Assembly: GCF_019925205.1 (NCBI RefSeq)
Contig: NC_083564.1
Coordinates: 1,555,491 to 1,619,490 of the forward strand
Reading direction: 5' to 3'
Source of the DNA: Metopolophium dirhodum
Taxonomy: Eukaryota > Arthropoda > Insecta > Hemiptera > Aphididae
Length of the DNA: 64,000 bases
Part shown: positions 37,463 through 50,450 of the stretch, piece after piece
Position numbering within the stretch: the first letter of the stretch is position 1
Layout: each line of letters begins with the position of its first letter
The notes under the pieces: generated by a model
Database searches by the model: none
Seen by the model: the letters and a program-made list of their open reading frames with translations, nothing else
What the model was told of the DNA's origin: nothing
Made by a program: the position numbers and the translations under genes

Positions 37463-40400
37463 TAATATACATAATGCAAATACATAATAGTGATTATGAT
37501 GATAATCACTCCCATGAGCCATTAATTAAAATGAGTGGCTCTCATTACAATTGATACTAAGTACAAAATATGTTCTATCTATAGCATTTTCTATGACCTG
37601 TAAACAGGGATGTATAATATGGAGCCTGGCGAGTAGATTGGTAAGTATACACATAACAATATTAATATTTATAAATAAATTAGTACATGCATAAGAAAAT
37701 ATACATATTATATATTTGATAATTATTATAATTTATAATAAATTATTTTTTTCTGATTACAATTTTTTTAAAGCATTTTCGTATGTAGTGAATGATAGTA
37801 GATAGTTGATAACCATGATGTAGGTCAACTGCTGCTACTAGAGTATATTATATTATATAGGTAGGTACCTAAATATAATTGAATGAATATTATAGATTTA
37901 CTGTGAACATCCACGACCCTTAAGGCTTAAAGGTATTTATTATTTACTCCTTTGTATAGAAAAATATTTTGCCGCTATTTTTTTCAGTTAATACAATTTA
38001 TTGAAATCAACTAAATAATTTTAAACACACAAAATCAATCATAAAGTAATCTGTAGCGATATTAGACATGAATTGTAATAAGTTTCTACTTACACTCGAC
38101 AATAATAAAACTAAATTGGTATTTTAAAATAATTTATCACGCTATGTGAGAAAATTTTTTTCAGAAAACTTATTTTGATAATTTAGGTATATTAATGTAT
38201 AGGTACTCAAAACAATATTTCAATACTTACTTTAATACTGTATGTTTGCAGCCTGTGAGCCAGCCAATACGGCCCAATTATCACATACATATTATACCAT
38301 GGGTACTGGACCTACTTAGTGTAAATACTGGAATACAATTTCCAAGTATACCTACATATTAACTATTAAGGCTATTAAACATTCCAATATCAAGAACTTT
38401 GCTAATAAGTAGTTATCAACAGTATACATTTTCACAAACGTCTATATACATTATTTTAAAGCTACTAGCCTCCTGACAGTAGCCAGTATAAGTACTTTTC
38501 AAAATTGTACTCAAAATCGTCGCATCAAACACCTATATTCTGTAACTTTCCCTAGAAACGTTGGCTATACTATGCAAGACTAATTATAACTTATAAGTAT
38601 TAAGTGTATATAACTATATAAGTAAAGGCTAAAAAATCTTCTATAAAATAAAAAAACATATTCATCAAATTATCAAATAAATTTCAGTGGGGTGTATGGT
38701 GTATCAAACTATCAAACTACGTAGACTTCTCTGCAGTGTTATTTATGTTTTCAGTCAAACTGTGACAAAAAAAAACAAATTACTTGGTTTGTCGGTCGTG
38801 TTATTTAGCCTAACCACAAGAAGTCGTATTTTCTATACAGCCACGAGTAATAATTGTAAAAAATAGCTCACCACGCTAGAACCAGCAATAACTTTTACGC
38901 TGGAAACTAGGTCCCACCAGCCACCGATCTTTTTCAATATACAATAAGTCATAACCATTAACCATAGCTATAAAATGTGAACTCAACCCGTGAATCATAT
39001 ATTCATATTTCATATTATATACCTACAGTTGATATGAAACCATATTTCTTATCGTACGTCCGCATCACGTCCACAAATCGTAATTTATTCATTATTATTT
39101 ATTCTCGTGTAGGTTCTTGTAGTACCTATAACAGACGGCATGTGTGACTAACTGACAAACCGGCCAACGTAGGTACGCTTATCATATTTTCAATCAAATT
39201 TGCTAATGCAAATAAATAGTGAGTGGTTTAAAAAATTAAATTTATTTTAATAGGTAGTTACTTGTTTAATTTTAAAATCTTTGTTCAATGTTCTTATTCT
39301 GATCCTACGGTAATGACTTTTTATTTCTGAGATTTGTTTGACACTTAATTGAATTGTTGAAATTATATAACTATATTTATTTTATACAGCTCTAACGTAT
39401 TTATTAATTTGGGAAATCACAGGATAATCCAAAAGCTATGACTCATGTAGCCACGTAAGTAATAGTTTAGGTACTATTATATACATAGGTGCCTAAAAAG
39501 TTATAATAATTCTTAGTAGTGTATAATAGATAAAAATATTATAAAATTAATAAGAAACACGATTTCTCAAAGAATATGTTTAATAAAATAAACTATAGAA
39601 GGTATGCAGAGTAGGTACTTTTATTTTATTATTGTTGTAAACTTGTAACAATAATTAATAATATCATTATTATTTCTATCTGATCAGGCTATAAAACCTA
39701 AAAAGTAAAAATCATTATTCAAAATATATTTATAGCGTCTAAAGCTTGAATATTACAGGAAGTAAGTTAAGTGGTTGAATCGTTGAGGTAGCGTATTGTG
39801 TGTTACCTATACTTAGGTAGGTACATTGTACTTACATATATATTGCTGTCACTAAAAACTTTCTGATGATTGTTTTTAGTGACTTATGCGTATGTGCATT
39901 GTATCTACGTTGTAAAAGTTACCTATAAATATTACAAAAAACAATGTCTTTAGACACAAAAATACATAGGTGGTAGGTACCTAAATATAAAAATAATAGT
40001 AATAAATTTGTAAAATGTAGTAAAATCGTTTTGGTTTATTCAATTTATTGCTGAGGATGGCTATCGTTCGGTTGCGTATTTGATTACCGGGTAATTATCG
40101 GTATAATATAGCCGAATATACCTTCAATTATAATGTGTCAATAAATCACTCTGCACGTCGAAATCGAAACTGCGTGCTCGAAATTTCGTATTGAACGATA
40201 TAATTTTTATCAAACAATTGATTACATAAATTAAGAAAAAAATAAATAGATTTTAATGGAATTTTTTTCGTCAAGTAGGTATAAAATAAGAATCAAACTT
40301 ACTCATTGGTCATTACATCGTAAATAGGTACCTACTATATCTGCGATTAAATAATTATCTAAAATAATTTTTATTTTAGTATTAGGTTTATTACCTATTT

Positions 40401-43073
40401 CATCACCTGCGCAACAATTATAATATACAGTTATTTGTTACCTATTTATGTTACCTGTTATAATATTATTATTTACAGTTATTTGTTGCCTATATAATAT
40501 TATTATTTTATAAAAACTTTTGGCGACGTGTACGATTTTTCATAGGCCATCCACTATTTCACAATCGGTAGAAAACAAAAAATATCTGGTTGAAATTTAC
40601 ATAACATAATTATATTATAATTTATAATATAATATACTATTCAAAGATATTAAAAGTTAGGCCTGTGAATTAATTACGTAGGTAATATAATGCAGTGTTA
40701 TTTCGACAGGTTTATAATCGCCTTAATCACCTTGTTGATTATTCATGCGAAAAATCCCGCGCCCCACCAAATAAATTTGCAGTTTACCCTGAAATTGTTC
40801 ATATCATTAATATATATAAAATTTATCAATAATCATACAATATATTTCAAATTTTTAAATGTTACGAGCAACTCAGAGCAAGTAACAACAAAATATAAAA
40901 AAAAAACGGAAATGACACTGTATATGCATATGGTATGATTCGAGTGTAACTCGTCCATTTAAGTAAGTCGTTGTGTTTGAATTCAATGATAAATCCTTGC
41001 AAATAAAAAATGATTTTGAACGGAAACAGTGTCTGGCACCTATCTGACTGTACAGTTGTAAGGATATTTATATTACTATTATTAATATGGTATATATATT
41101 ATATATTGGTGTATAAATAAATAGCTTAATACCTTATGATAATTTTTTTCAAAAATATCGCATATATTATAATATTTAATATTATTGTATATCATATTCA
41201 TATACTATTGTTTTTTATACAGTGCAGAAAATGACAATATATCTATGTCATAGCAAAAAGTATCAAGTACCTGCGGGCTGCGGGTTAGGGCTTAATATTA
41301 TAATAATATTTTAAATTATAATAAAATAACTAGGATCGGTCGAAAAATAATCGTTAAACAATATTCAAGATCGTCTCCAATTCCGGCACTGATGCAGGAT
41401 ATATATTACTTACTATAGTTACTATATACATACTTGAACTTTGTGAGCTTTGGGTCTACTAGTAGATAACCGGGATTCTAACTTAGTTAATAGCAGTGAT
41501 TTTAGAAACGCATTGTCAGAATCTACTTGATCCGCTGTTTATTTGGTAGATCTCGGTCGAAGATCAACCTATTTAGATTTTTGACAGCTATATTTAGAAT
41601 ATAACTATGTTTATCTAAACTAAACGGAAGCTTAAGTGTAGCCAATTCTCATTAAAATAACAATTTATTGATTTAGATATATCAAATATAATATAATCGA
41701 TAATTATAATTTATTATGGACTTAATATAAATTATGAGTAGGTAGTGAATTGTCTAGATCTTAGGCTTTAGCTGACAACAGTTAAAATGGTTTAATTAGG
41801 TAGTATTATTATTTATTAAATCATAATCAAATAAAAAAAAAATGTATAGTAAAATATAATTTCGATTTGGGACTACAATATGGACTACTTTTAATAATAT
41901 TGGATTTAAATTCACTTGATTATTATTAACACAAATAAATTATTTTTTTAAGCCCAGGACCTAGTACCAATGCGTTTATCTTTATTATATGAAATTGAAT
42001 ATCGGTGATTGTATAAAATATAAATTTAATATATTCTTATATAGTACACCCATAGGTCCTTATAGTTATTACTTATTATTGTTTATATAAATAATAAAAT
42101 TATATTTATTTCAATACTGTATTATTTCTAAACACATTAATTATTCGTTGTACTTTTTTTTATTGCATACAGAATGTAAATTGTAATTTTAATTATCTAT
42201 TTATATAAAAGCGAATGTACGTCTATTTGTTTTATTTTAAAAATATGAAATATCGCAGTCAGTTTCGTAAATACTAGGACCACAAGGCACAGGTTAATAT
42301 TTATATCGAATCGACTCACTGGCCCGACTGACGTACTTTTATTGATACAAGAATGTAGATTGTAGAATGTAGAATTTCCTATATTATAATGACTACCTAT
42401 ACGAATTACGATTTTTAATTATTTTACTAGACTTTTGGAGTTCTGGACTGGATGTGTCTATTATAGTATTAAAATACAGATATACTTATATTTAATTTAA
42501 AAACATATTTTTGAAATCATCATTGGATATTGGTTACTTATAAAAACAAAAAAACGATGTCTTTCGATTTTCCAACAATGATAAAAAAATACTAAATACT
42601 GATAAAATACACAAAATTGTATTGTTCGATCTAGTTTGGTCAATTAATTAAAATAAAAATCCATCTGTCATGTATAAAAATATCGGCCTGAAAATGTCTT
42701 AACAAATGGTTTTTATTTTTAATTAGTCAGGTTCAATTATTAGGTTATCTAGTTATACAAACATCATACTAAATTAGTTTTATTCACCACATTATATAGA
42801 TATAATTTATTATTATTTACATTTTAACAATACATTATGTAAACCGTAGTTATCGACGGTACCGTCTATAGTCTATGCCTATAGGTACGCCAGTCAAGGC
42901 CACACATTTAAAAATTAAAATATAATATGACCTACCTATACAGTTTTGAGTTATAAATGACATAAAACAAAAACCCGATGCAGGTAGACTCGTCGATAAA
43001 GAATCTTGTTAAAATAAACACTACGGACCAAAGTCTTTGATTATAATATCACTACCTATGTAATAACTAATAA
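37463..43073. other. Long non-coding stretch
   Basis: About 5.6 kb of AT-rich sequence with no splice-consistent exon, RNA gene or clearly bounded element. An 82-codon plus-strand frame at 40690-40938 lacks protein-like features. A scrap of the asymmetric-end repeat (about 40960-41045, with AAAATGATTTTGAACGGAAAC) is the only recognisable repeat. Confidence 0.45.
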
Positions 43074-43081
43074 GTAATAAC

Positions 43082-43563
43082 CAAAGGTGGGCATTAACTA
43101 ATAAATTATTTTTGTTTTTAATTTATTAACTTATTCAGTTAAAATGTTTATTGTTGTAACTTAACTTTGTATAGTTAATTATCATTGTCGTTCAAGTTAA
43201 TTTTCTTTTCGTGTCATGCGGAACCAGCTAGACATTACTGATTCGTTGGCTCTTTTTCGATTTTGGTAATTTATTTTCTAATTATGTTTTATAATAATCT
43301 AAATTTTTACACAGTGTTAAACGTCTTGGTAAATGTTTGTGTAAATCATAATATTATGGCAGCTTATGACTTAAAAATATTGTAACTTGAACAAGAATTA
43401 ATTTTTTTTTAACTGAGTTAAGATAATTTTATTTTCTATCTTAACCTTAAACTTATCTAGCAAAATGGTTTTTTGTTAACTTTTAACTTTTAACAGAAGA
43501 CAATTTAATTGAATTAACTTAGCTTTCCACAGTTAATTATTTTCGTTAACTTGCCCACCTTTG
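43082..43563. mobile_element. hAT-like non-autonomous element, 482 bp
   Basis: Perfect ends CAAAGGTGGGCA on the left and TGCCCACCTTTG on the right (allowing CTTGCCC), with identical 8-bp target duplications GTAATAAC at 43074-43081 and 43564-43571. Sub-terminal TTAACTTA-type repeats link it to the elements at 7833-8858 and 52959-53489. Non-coding. Confidence 0.85.
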
Positions 43564-44321
43564 GTAATAACAGTATTTAGCAGTTAAGTATTTAACCTAT
43601 GTTCGATTAGGTTGGTTTGGTGTCTCGGTGGCTTGGTTGGCCAACGACTGACGTGTTTCCTTTTATAGTTATATCCGTCTACTATTGTTGTTTATGAATG
43701 CATAATCTATATGCATGTCATCTGTTTCAAGTTCTCTATTGTGCAATGAAAATAATATAATAAATTAATATAATAATATGTGATAATGATTAATGTGATA
43801 TTGACAGCGTAATAAAGTATGATCAGTTTGCTTAGTAAAAATATTATTGTTTAAGTATTTATCAAATAAAACTTATTGTCATACATAATTTATACAACAA
43901 ATAACAATATTGGTCACAACAAATTATTTGATCGGTTAGGTACCTAATGTACTAATTAACTAATTAATCATATTCGCGTGTAGGTACCTATACCAAACAC
44001 CTACCTATCTAATAATTTAGTTTAAATTAAAAATATTAAATGAACTATAGTACAGGTACCTACCGAGTTATAGTGCCTTATAGTATATGATTTTCATAAA
44101 ATTATAATTGTATGATTATAAAGAATCGCATTAGTTATAAAATTCAAAGTTTCTGTATACTTTTATTATATTACTTTAAATCCAATAAATTTAATTGTTT
44201 ATTATTAGATATAAACTGTAGCTGTAGCCGCCTGTAGGTGTAGCTGTACTATATAGCTACAACTTCGCCCGAGGTAAAATTAACAATTATAAACTATAGG
44301 CAACTCGGTACAGCAACTCGG

Positions 44322-44445
44322 TATATTTTAATTTTAGTGTACCTACCTCAGTTCACGGACATATCGGTGTCAGTGTACCTCGCACGTTGTAGGTCGTAAA
44401 TCCGCCTACGACGGATTGGATTTGGATACCATGATAAGGCGATCG
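44322..44445 (+). promoter_or_regulatory. Candidate core promoter with TATA box, initiator and first exon
   Basis: TATATTTTA at 44322 is followed 28 nt later by TCAGTT (44348-44353), an exact match to the arthropod initiator consensus TCAKTY at the spacing typical of TATA promoters. Downstream GC-richer sequence leads to ATACCATGATAAGGCGATCG and then GTGAGTATA, a consensus splice donor at 44446. The first exon would be about 96 nt and could encode MIRRS in phase 0, or be untranslated. No later exon was found before the opposing Vps13 gene, so the gene itself is unproven. Confidence 0.4.
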
Positions 44446-46077
44446 GTGAGTATAAAACTATAAACCGCGGAAATATTTTACCATAGTACGATAAAGGTAA
44501 AATATATTATTATAAAATTGAAATATTGTCCAATGTGTAATATAGTTAAAACCTCCCCCCACATTATTCTAATCATTGCATTGCATCATTGAAATTAAGG
44601 CATTTTAACCAATTACTGCAATATTATAAGTCTTAAGTTATAATAAATATATTTTTTTGTCAGAAGCTGTTTTTAATATTTTTATTTTTGTAGGAAAATT
44701 ATGAATAAAATCCCAAATAATTAGAGAATTATAGAAAAAAAATATTATATACATCAATAACTTTCTTAAAAATCGAAATATATTTTTAAAAAAAAAGCTC
44801 CCGGTAAAATACAGTCAATATTATTCTCTATATTATATTATCTGTCAGAAAATTTTAATAATGAAATCACTGCAATGTCCTTATGAGTGAAATATACGGA
44901 GATATAGGTGTTAACGATATCAATTACTCTACGTTTGTAAGACAGAGAAAACATTTTAACTGATGCGCATTCTTCTTAATCTAACTACCTACTATCTAAG
45001 ATCCATATTTTTTTTTAATAATTATAATTTCAGTAAGTAAAATTACTAAAACGTAAAATACTTTAAAGATATTTATTGAACTTGATTTATTTATTAGTTA
45101 TATTATAATAATACCTATGTGGTAGGTGCTAAACCTATGCATACCTATACATACTTATAATTTAAACTGTAGATGGACAAATGACAATAGTGACGAGTGA
45201 CATCATTGTCAGAAATCCCGATAATATAAATACAATTACAATCGGTGAAGTATTTATATGCAAGGCACGTGCGGCAAATTTTGAGGGGCGGCAAATTGTT
45301 TAAGTTTATACTTATATACGTTTTCTGTTATTGTAAAATATGTTATGTATACCTACTATAGTAGTTTTGTTATTTAGGGCGGAAATTTTCCACAGGCCTA
45401 CACGCGAGAAACATGTAAATACGCCCCTGATTAAAATAACCTATACAGCTACATACCTATAGGCTATAGGTTATATGTACCTATAACCTATAGGCTATAA
45501 TTATCTATATAAACTAGTTAAACATCTATCTACAGCCTACACCGAATTATCCTCGTTTAATAATATAATATTATGGTTTTTTTCTTCACTGCAATGTGCT
45601 TATGTGCAGACTTTTTTAAACTTGTTTTACGATTAGTTTTATGATTCCGTCGACCATCTATAGAAATTACATGATGCTAATATTTCAAAACATCTTTGAA
45701 TACATTTTTTTTTTTTGTAAATAATATGTATAGTTTCTTAACACAAGATAAAATAAACAAAAAAGTATCTAGATGCAAGATATTACCCATCCTGGGTATA
45801 TTTAATACATTTTAAACAGTAAAAATAATGAGTATAGTTGGAACATGAAACGTTCAATGTTTACAATATGACATTCCGTAAGTATATTTTGTATGTATCA
45901 AAAAAACAAATAATAGGTATTTATAGATATATTTATTATTATTTTTGGAGGTCTTGGAATTATACATTTCTGCTTTCCATCTTAATATTTTGGATATTTT
46001 ATTAAAATAATAAACATACAGATCATATTAAATAAATAATAGTTTGGAAAAAAGTGCAAAAAATTATTCAACCATTG
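44446..46077. other. Non-coding stretch with a possible worn element
   Basis: No exon was recognised. GCAAGGCACGTGCGGCAAAT near 45260 and ACGCCCCTGATT near 45430 look like the edges of a worn transposon (GGGGCGT-type end) but could not be delimited. Confidence 0.4.
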
Positions 46078-46150
46078 CATCCCTGGTGGGGATCGAACCC
46101 ACGACCTTTGGATTAGAAGTCCAACGCGCTATCCTCTGCGCTACAGGGAC
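46078..46150 (-). tRNA. trnR-UCU: tRNA-Arg (anticodon TCT), copy 1
   Basis: On the minus strand the 73-nt sequence folds as a complete cloverleaf: acceptor GTCCCTG with CAGGGAT, D stem GCGC/GCGC, anticodon stem TTGGA/TCCAA around loop CTTCTAA (anticodon TCT, reads AGA), and T arm GTGGG-TTCGATC-CCCAC, discriminator G. Internal A box (TAGCGCAGAGG) and B box (GGTTCGATCCC) for RNA polymerase III are present. There is no intron. A T6 terminator lies about 15 nt downstream. Base 1 pairs G-U with base 72. Confidence 0.97.
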
Positions 46151-46452
46151 TGATACATATTTTGATGAAAAAACATGTTATTGATGTACAAGATTAGTTA
46201 TAAATTATAATATTGGTATATTATTAACAAAAATATTAATATATTTTGAATGTAAGTTCGAACGATACGGAAACGTTAATCAGATATCATATACAATTTT
46301 TTTTTTTTAGGAACTTGATAGATTACATGGTACTTACTTGGATGATTTTTAGGTACCTTCCTACCTATAGTTCAAATGAAATTCCTAATTTAACAATTAA
46401 GAGAGGCGAGATGGTCACAAGTCTGAATTAGCAGTATTTTAAATGAATTTAA

Positions 46453-46882
46453 TTAAGAGGATGTCAGCGCACCATTTGTTTTCTCTCTCTGACTCACACG
46501 CAACATAGACAAAACGCATTTGCGCAGAATCGTTTTTTCTATATTTTTAAGTAATTTCAGAGTAAAATCACCCATTACAAAAAAGATAGAGAATAATATT
46601 TTAGAGGGACGTATCGATTTTACATTTTATTGTTATTTGACTCTCAAAATAAACAAAACAATGTTGTAAATCTAAATTATGTTTAAATTGTTTTGAAACA
46701 ATATTTAGAGAAATCGATATGTCATTCCCTCAAAAATATTATTCTCCATCTTTTATGTAATGAGTGATTTTACTCTAAGATTACTTAAAAACATAGAAGA
46801 AACGATTCTGGGCAAATGCATTTTGTCCATGATGCGCGTGGGCTAGAGAGAGAAAACAAATAGTGCGCTGACATCCTCTTAA
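46453..46882. mobile_element. 430-bp palindromic element with TTAA ends
   Basis: Ends TTAAGAGGATGTCAGCGCAC and the complement of TTAAGAGGATGTCAGCGCAC on the right are perfect for at least 20 bp. The match continues through ATTTGTTTTCTCTCTC, a shared AGAATCGTTT segment and (AAAGATAGAGAATAATATTTT with its inverse) towards the centre near 46660. TTAA at each end recalls piggyBac-like insertion. Non-coding. A diverged second copy lies at 58484-58854. Confidence 0.8.
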
Positions 46883-47088
46883 CTGGTACTGGAGTTTCTC
46901 TCCAAAATCTTGTTAAAATAGTTGTGATAGGTAATTTTATTGTATTCCTCATCCGTTACTATTTCACTCATATTAAATTATTATAGTACATAAATATATA
47001 ATTTGAAATTATTGTTAATATACAGATTATATAACAGCTAGGAAGACTAGATAAAAAAACTTTTGTTCTAATCTATATTTTACATTTT

Positions 47089-47506
47089 AGATTCTGAGTG
47101 GAACGATGAATGTAGGTATTGGTTTTACAATGATGTGTGTTTTTTTATTTTTAGTCTGTTTACATGATAAGTAGTCGAAATAATGCTTCGATTTTCAACT
47201 TCAGTATCTTGTTCGATGGGAAAGTGAATATTGTTGGTGCGTTAGATAGGTCAAAATTTAAAATTCCTAATAATAGTTTTAAAAAGAACCGTGAAAAATA
47301 ACATAAAAATTAAGAAAAAACTGGAATTTTTACGCAAAATCGATTTTGGTTTTTGGTGTAACTCTAAAATAAATGAACGTAAATACATAAAATTTTCACT
47401 GGTCGTTTATATTTTCATTTTCTATACACGATAACATTTTCAAAATATTTTGATTTATTTTGAACTGTTTAAGAACATTTTCAGTTTCCAATTTGATTCG
47501 TCTTTT
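47089..47506 (-). repeat. Asymmetric-end repeat family, copy I, left part (split by copy J)
   Basis: It starts AGATTCTGAGTGGAACGATG and runs to CAGTTTCCAATTTGATTCGTC TTTT, where copy J interrupts it. The expected continuation (TTTTTAGTTTTTTTTTCTATA) appears after J at 48400. Confidence 0.75.
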
Positions 47507-48399
47507 AGATTCTGAGCGAAGCGATGAATGTATTGATTCTACAATGATGTGTGTTTTTTTTTTTTTTTGTGTCTGTCATCACCTTTTAGGACAGTAAAAG
47601 TGCTTGGATTTTCTTCAATAGTAACTTTTCTGATAGGAAAGTGAATCTAGTTGGTACTTTGGGGGGTCAAAAGTAAAAATTTCCCAGTAGTTTTCACAAG
47701 TGACGTGAAAAACAAAAGAAAAATTAAGGAAAAACGGGAATTTTTACGCAAGATCTGTTTTCGAGAAAATCGATTTTGGTTTTTGGTGTAACTCTAAAAC
47801 AAATGACCGTAGGGACATGACATTTTGACTGAATGTTTATATTAGCATTTTCTATACACCATAAAATGTTGAAAATATTTTGACTCTTTTTGAGCTGTTT
47901 ACGGACATTGTCAGTTTTCAATTTTTTTAGTTTTTTTTTCTATAAATATCAATAAATTTTTATTTGTTGGGTAAAAAAGCGTGAAAATTTAATATAAAGC
48001 TCCTGATATATCGTTCTAATAGCAGTTGAAAAATATTAAAAATACATAGGCACAATTTTTTTTTATAAGCATTTAAAGTTCAAATTTTGACAACATTTAT
48101 CAAATTTATAATTTATTAATTATTTTGTAGTTAAAAATTTATAAATTTTTAACTTTTATGGCTAAGGATTGAAAATTTAAAACAAGGCTCCACGTAAATA
48201 GGTTATATATAAATTACTTTATTCACAATAATATCATATCAAATATACTTGGTAAAATCATAGGCTGACTGACCGTTTTCGCTCAGAATCGTTTTTCTTA
48301 TACAATGATATTATATCATTGAATTCAAATTTAACACCATCCATTACAGTGACCCACTTGTAACCTACCGTACAGCAGAGCGACATCCACTTATCCACC
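47507..48399 (-). repeat. Asymmetric-end repeat family, copy J, nested in I
   Basis: Both termini are intact: AGATTCTGAGCGAAGCGATG at the start and CATCCACTTATCCACC at the end. It is about 893 bp, shorter than E because one internal repeat unit is missing. It sits in a T-tract of copy I. The same orientation and the same kind of A/T-tract target were seen for E in D. Confidence 0.8.
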
Positions 48400-48620
48400 T
48401 TTTTTTAGTTTTTTTTTCTATAAATATCAATAAAATTTTATTTGTTGGGTAAAAAAGCGTAAAGATGTAATACAAGGCTCCTGATATATTGTTACAATAG
48501 CAGTTGAAAAATATTAAAAATACAAAAGCACAATTTTTTGACAGAATTATCAAATTTAAAATTTAATAATTATTTTGTAGTTCAAAATGTATAAAATTTT
48601 CAACTTTTATAAATTCTTAT
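48400..48620 (-). repeat. Copy I, right part after the nested insertion
   Basis: TTTTTTAGTTTTTTTTTCTA, then AATATCAATAAAATTTTATT and CACAATTTTTTGACAGA continue copy I. It breaks off before the far terminus. Confidence 0.65.
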
Positions 48621-49122
48621 CCAATTTGTAAATCTGATTATAAGTACAATTTTAATGGTAAAAACTAAAAACATTTATCTAAGTCAAGTAGTTAATTTTT
48701 TAGAATATATTAAGAAACCAATATTTTTTTTGAATAAATTATTTAGAACGTAATAATATTTTTTAAATATTTTTTTTATAATTTTTGTCATGTTTAAGGA
48801 GTGTAATTTTTTTTTCAGATTTTCCTGTTACACCTTGTATAATATACAGTGTGGGTCTGGGGGTCTGGGAATTCTTTATAATTTGTGTATCCCAAAAAAA
48901 CTAGGTCTAGTTGAGCCTATATGCTATAAGAATAGGACATACTCTGCAGCTACAAAATACACAGCTATCTTATGACGAGAAGAACAGGATTGAAGAAGAT
49001 TGCTTCAATTTGTTCTTTGCGGGGTCTGGCGGGGAAGCTCTAACAGTTAAAATGAGAGCCCTCATACTTTATTGTCGCAAGTCGCAACTGTGCAGCTACC
49101 AGAATTATTTAGTATTTTAAAT

Positions 49123-49515
49123 AGGCTTCTTCAGCGATATCGATATCGCAAACTTTTTCCAGAAATTTAGATATCGATAATCGTAATTTATCGTAAGATA
49201 CTTGAAATGTATCGATAATCGAAATATATCGTACAAAATTAAATACTTTGTAGTTTTGTAATCAAAATTAATTTTTAATTAATTGTCCCCGGCTTTTGAG
49301 TATTTGGATTACCGGAAACCATCTGATTTTAACTCCAAAGAACTGCTTGTCTGCTTGTATAAATGTATAATATATTTTAAAATTTAAAAACAATTTTTTC
49401 GAGTTAACGATAATTTAGAATATCGATATATCGATACCTAATTTTTTTTTTCGATATAACTATTCATTATCGCACATAACAAAACGATATTCAAAAATAT
49501 ATCGTTGAAGAAGCC
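49123..49515. mobile_element. Inverted-repeat element rich in CGATA motifs, between the tRNA genes
   Basis: Left end GGCTTCTTCAGCGATAT and right end (complement) GGCTTCTTCAACGATAT, flanked by TA on both sides, suggest a TA-targeting (Tc1/mariner-like) MITE of about 393 bp. The interior holds many TATCGATA/CGATA sequences on both strands. Non-coding. It ends about 108 bp from the second tRNA. Confidence 0.65.
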
Positions 49516-49623
49516 TAATTTATTTGAACACCAAAGCATGAAATACGAAGCATGACATGGTCCATGGGACAGTGGGACCAGTTAAGAATAAAATTGTTAA
49601 ATAGTAAAAAATTTTCAGAAATG

Positions 49624-49696
49624 CATCCCTGGTGGGGATCGAACCCACGACCTTTGGATTAGAAGTCCAACGCGCTATCCTCTGCGCTACAGGGAC
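49624..49696 (-). tRNA. trnR-UCU: tRNA-Arg (anticodon TCT), copy 2
   Basis: Identical over all 73 nt to the gene at 46078-46150, same strand, 3.5 kb away. Flanks differ apart from a few bases next to the gene; a T6 terminator again lies shortly downstream on the minus strand (AAAAAATTTT read on the plus strand near 49606). The spurious protein frame across it is the usual artefact of a translated tRNA. Confidence 0.97.
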
Positions 49697-50203
49697 TGAC
49701 ACGTAATTTCTCGAAAAATTGTGTCTTTCATTCAAAAATTGTAACTAATGAGTAATGACTAATATACTTATAAATAAATACTTACCTATATATATTATTT
49801 ATACTTTTATAAACTAAATTATAGCACAATAATCATATTATATTCACATGAAGCCATACTTTGAAGCATGTAAGCTATAATTAAGTATGTACTAAGTGTC
49901 GTAACTCGTAATAGTAACTCGTAAGCATAAATGTATGAACATTGAAAATTGATACATAGGTACGTTATGAAAACTTGAAAATGTAATTGTAGCTGCAATT
50001 ATATCAAACATATACATAGTAATACAACTTTCCTCAATCCTCATAACTCATAAGCTGCAGGATTTGTAAGTTCGTGCCCTAAAAACTGCCTAATTAAGCA
50101 TACACTTATGTATTAAAGACTGAATAAATATGCATTAAAATACTCCTTAAATAGTTCAGAAAATGTATATAATTCATTAAGATATGCAGATTAAAAAAAA
50201 AAT

Positions 50204-50370
50204 TGGGTAAGTAGATGTTGCTCTGCTGTACAGTATGTTACAAGTGGGTCAATGGATGGTAATAGATGATATTAAATTTGAATTCAATGATATAATATTA
50301 ATTTCAATATATAATATCATTGTAAGTATTCGAAAAACGATTCTGATGAGCGGAGATACGGTTTGTCAGT
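50204..50370 (+). repeat. Terminal fragment of the asymmetric-end repeat family, copy K
   Basis: TGGGTAAGTAGATGTTGCTC, TACAGTATGTTACAAGTGGG and AAAAACGATTCTGATGAGCGGAG match the first 160 bp of the family. The remainder is absent. Confidence 0.7.
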
Positions 50371-50450
50371 CAGGATATTTTATATTATGTTTATACCTAT
50401 TGTTATTAATTAATAATTATTATTAATACGGTTAGGTTAGGTAAGTTGAA

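Noticed and set aside
49520..49735. 71-codon minus-strand frame (contains PVAQRIARWTSNPKVVGSIP)
   Set aside because: It is the translation of the tRNA-Arg gene at 49624-49696 and its flanks, a well-known artefact, not a protein.
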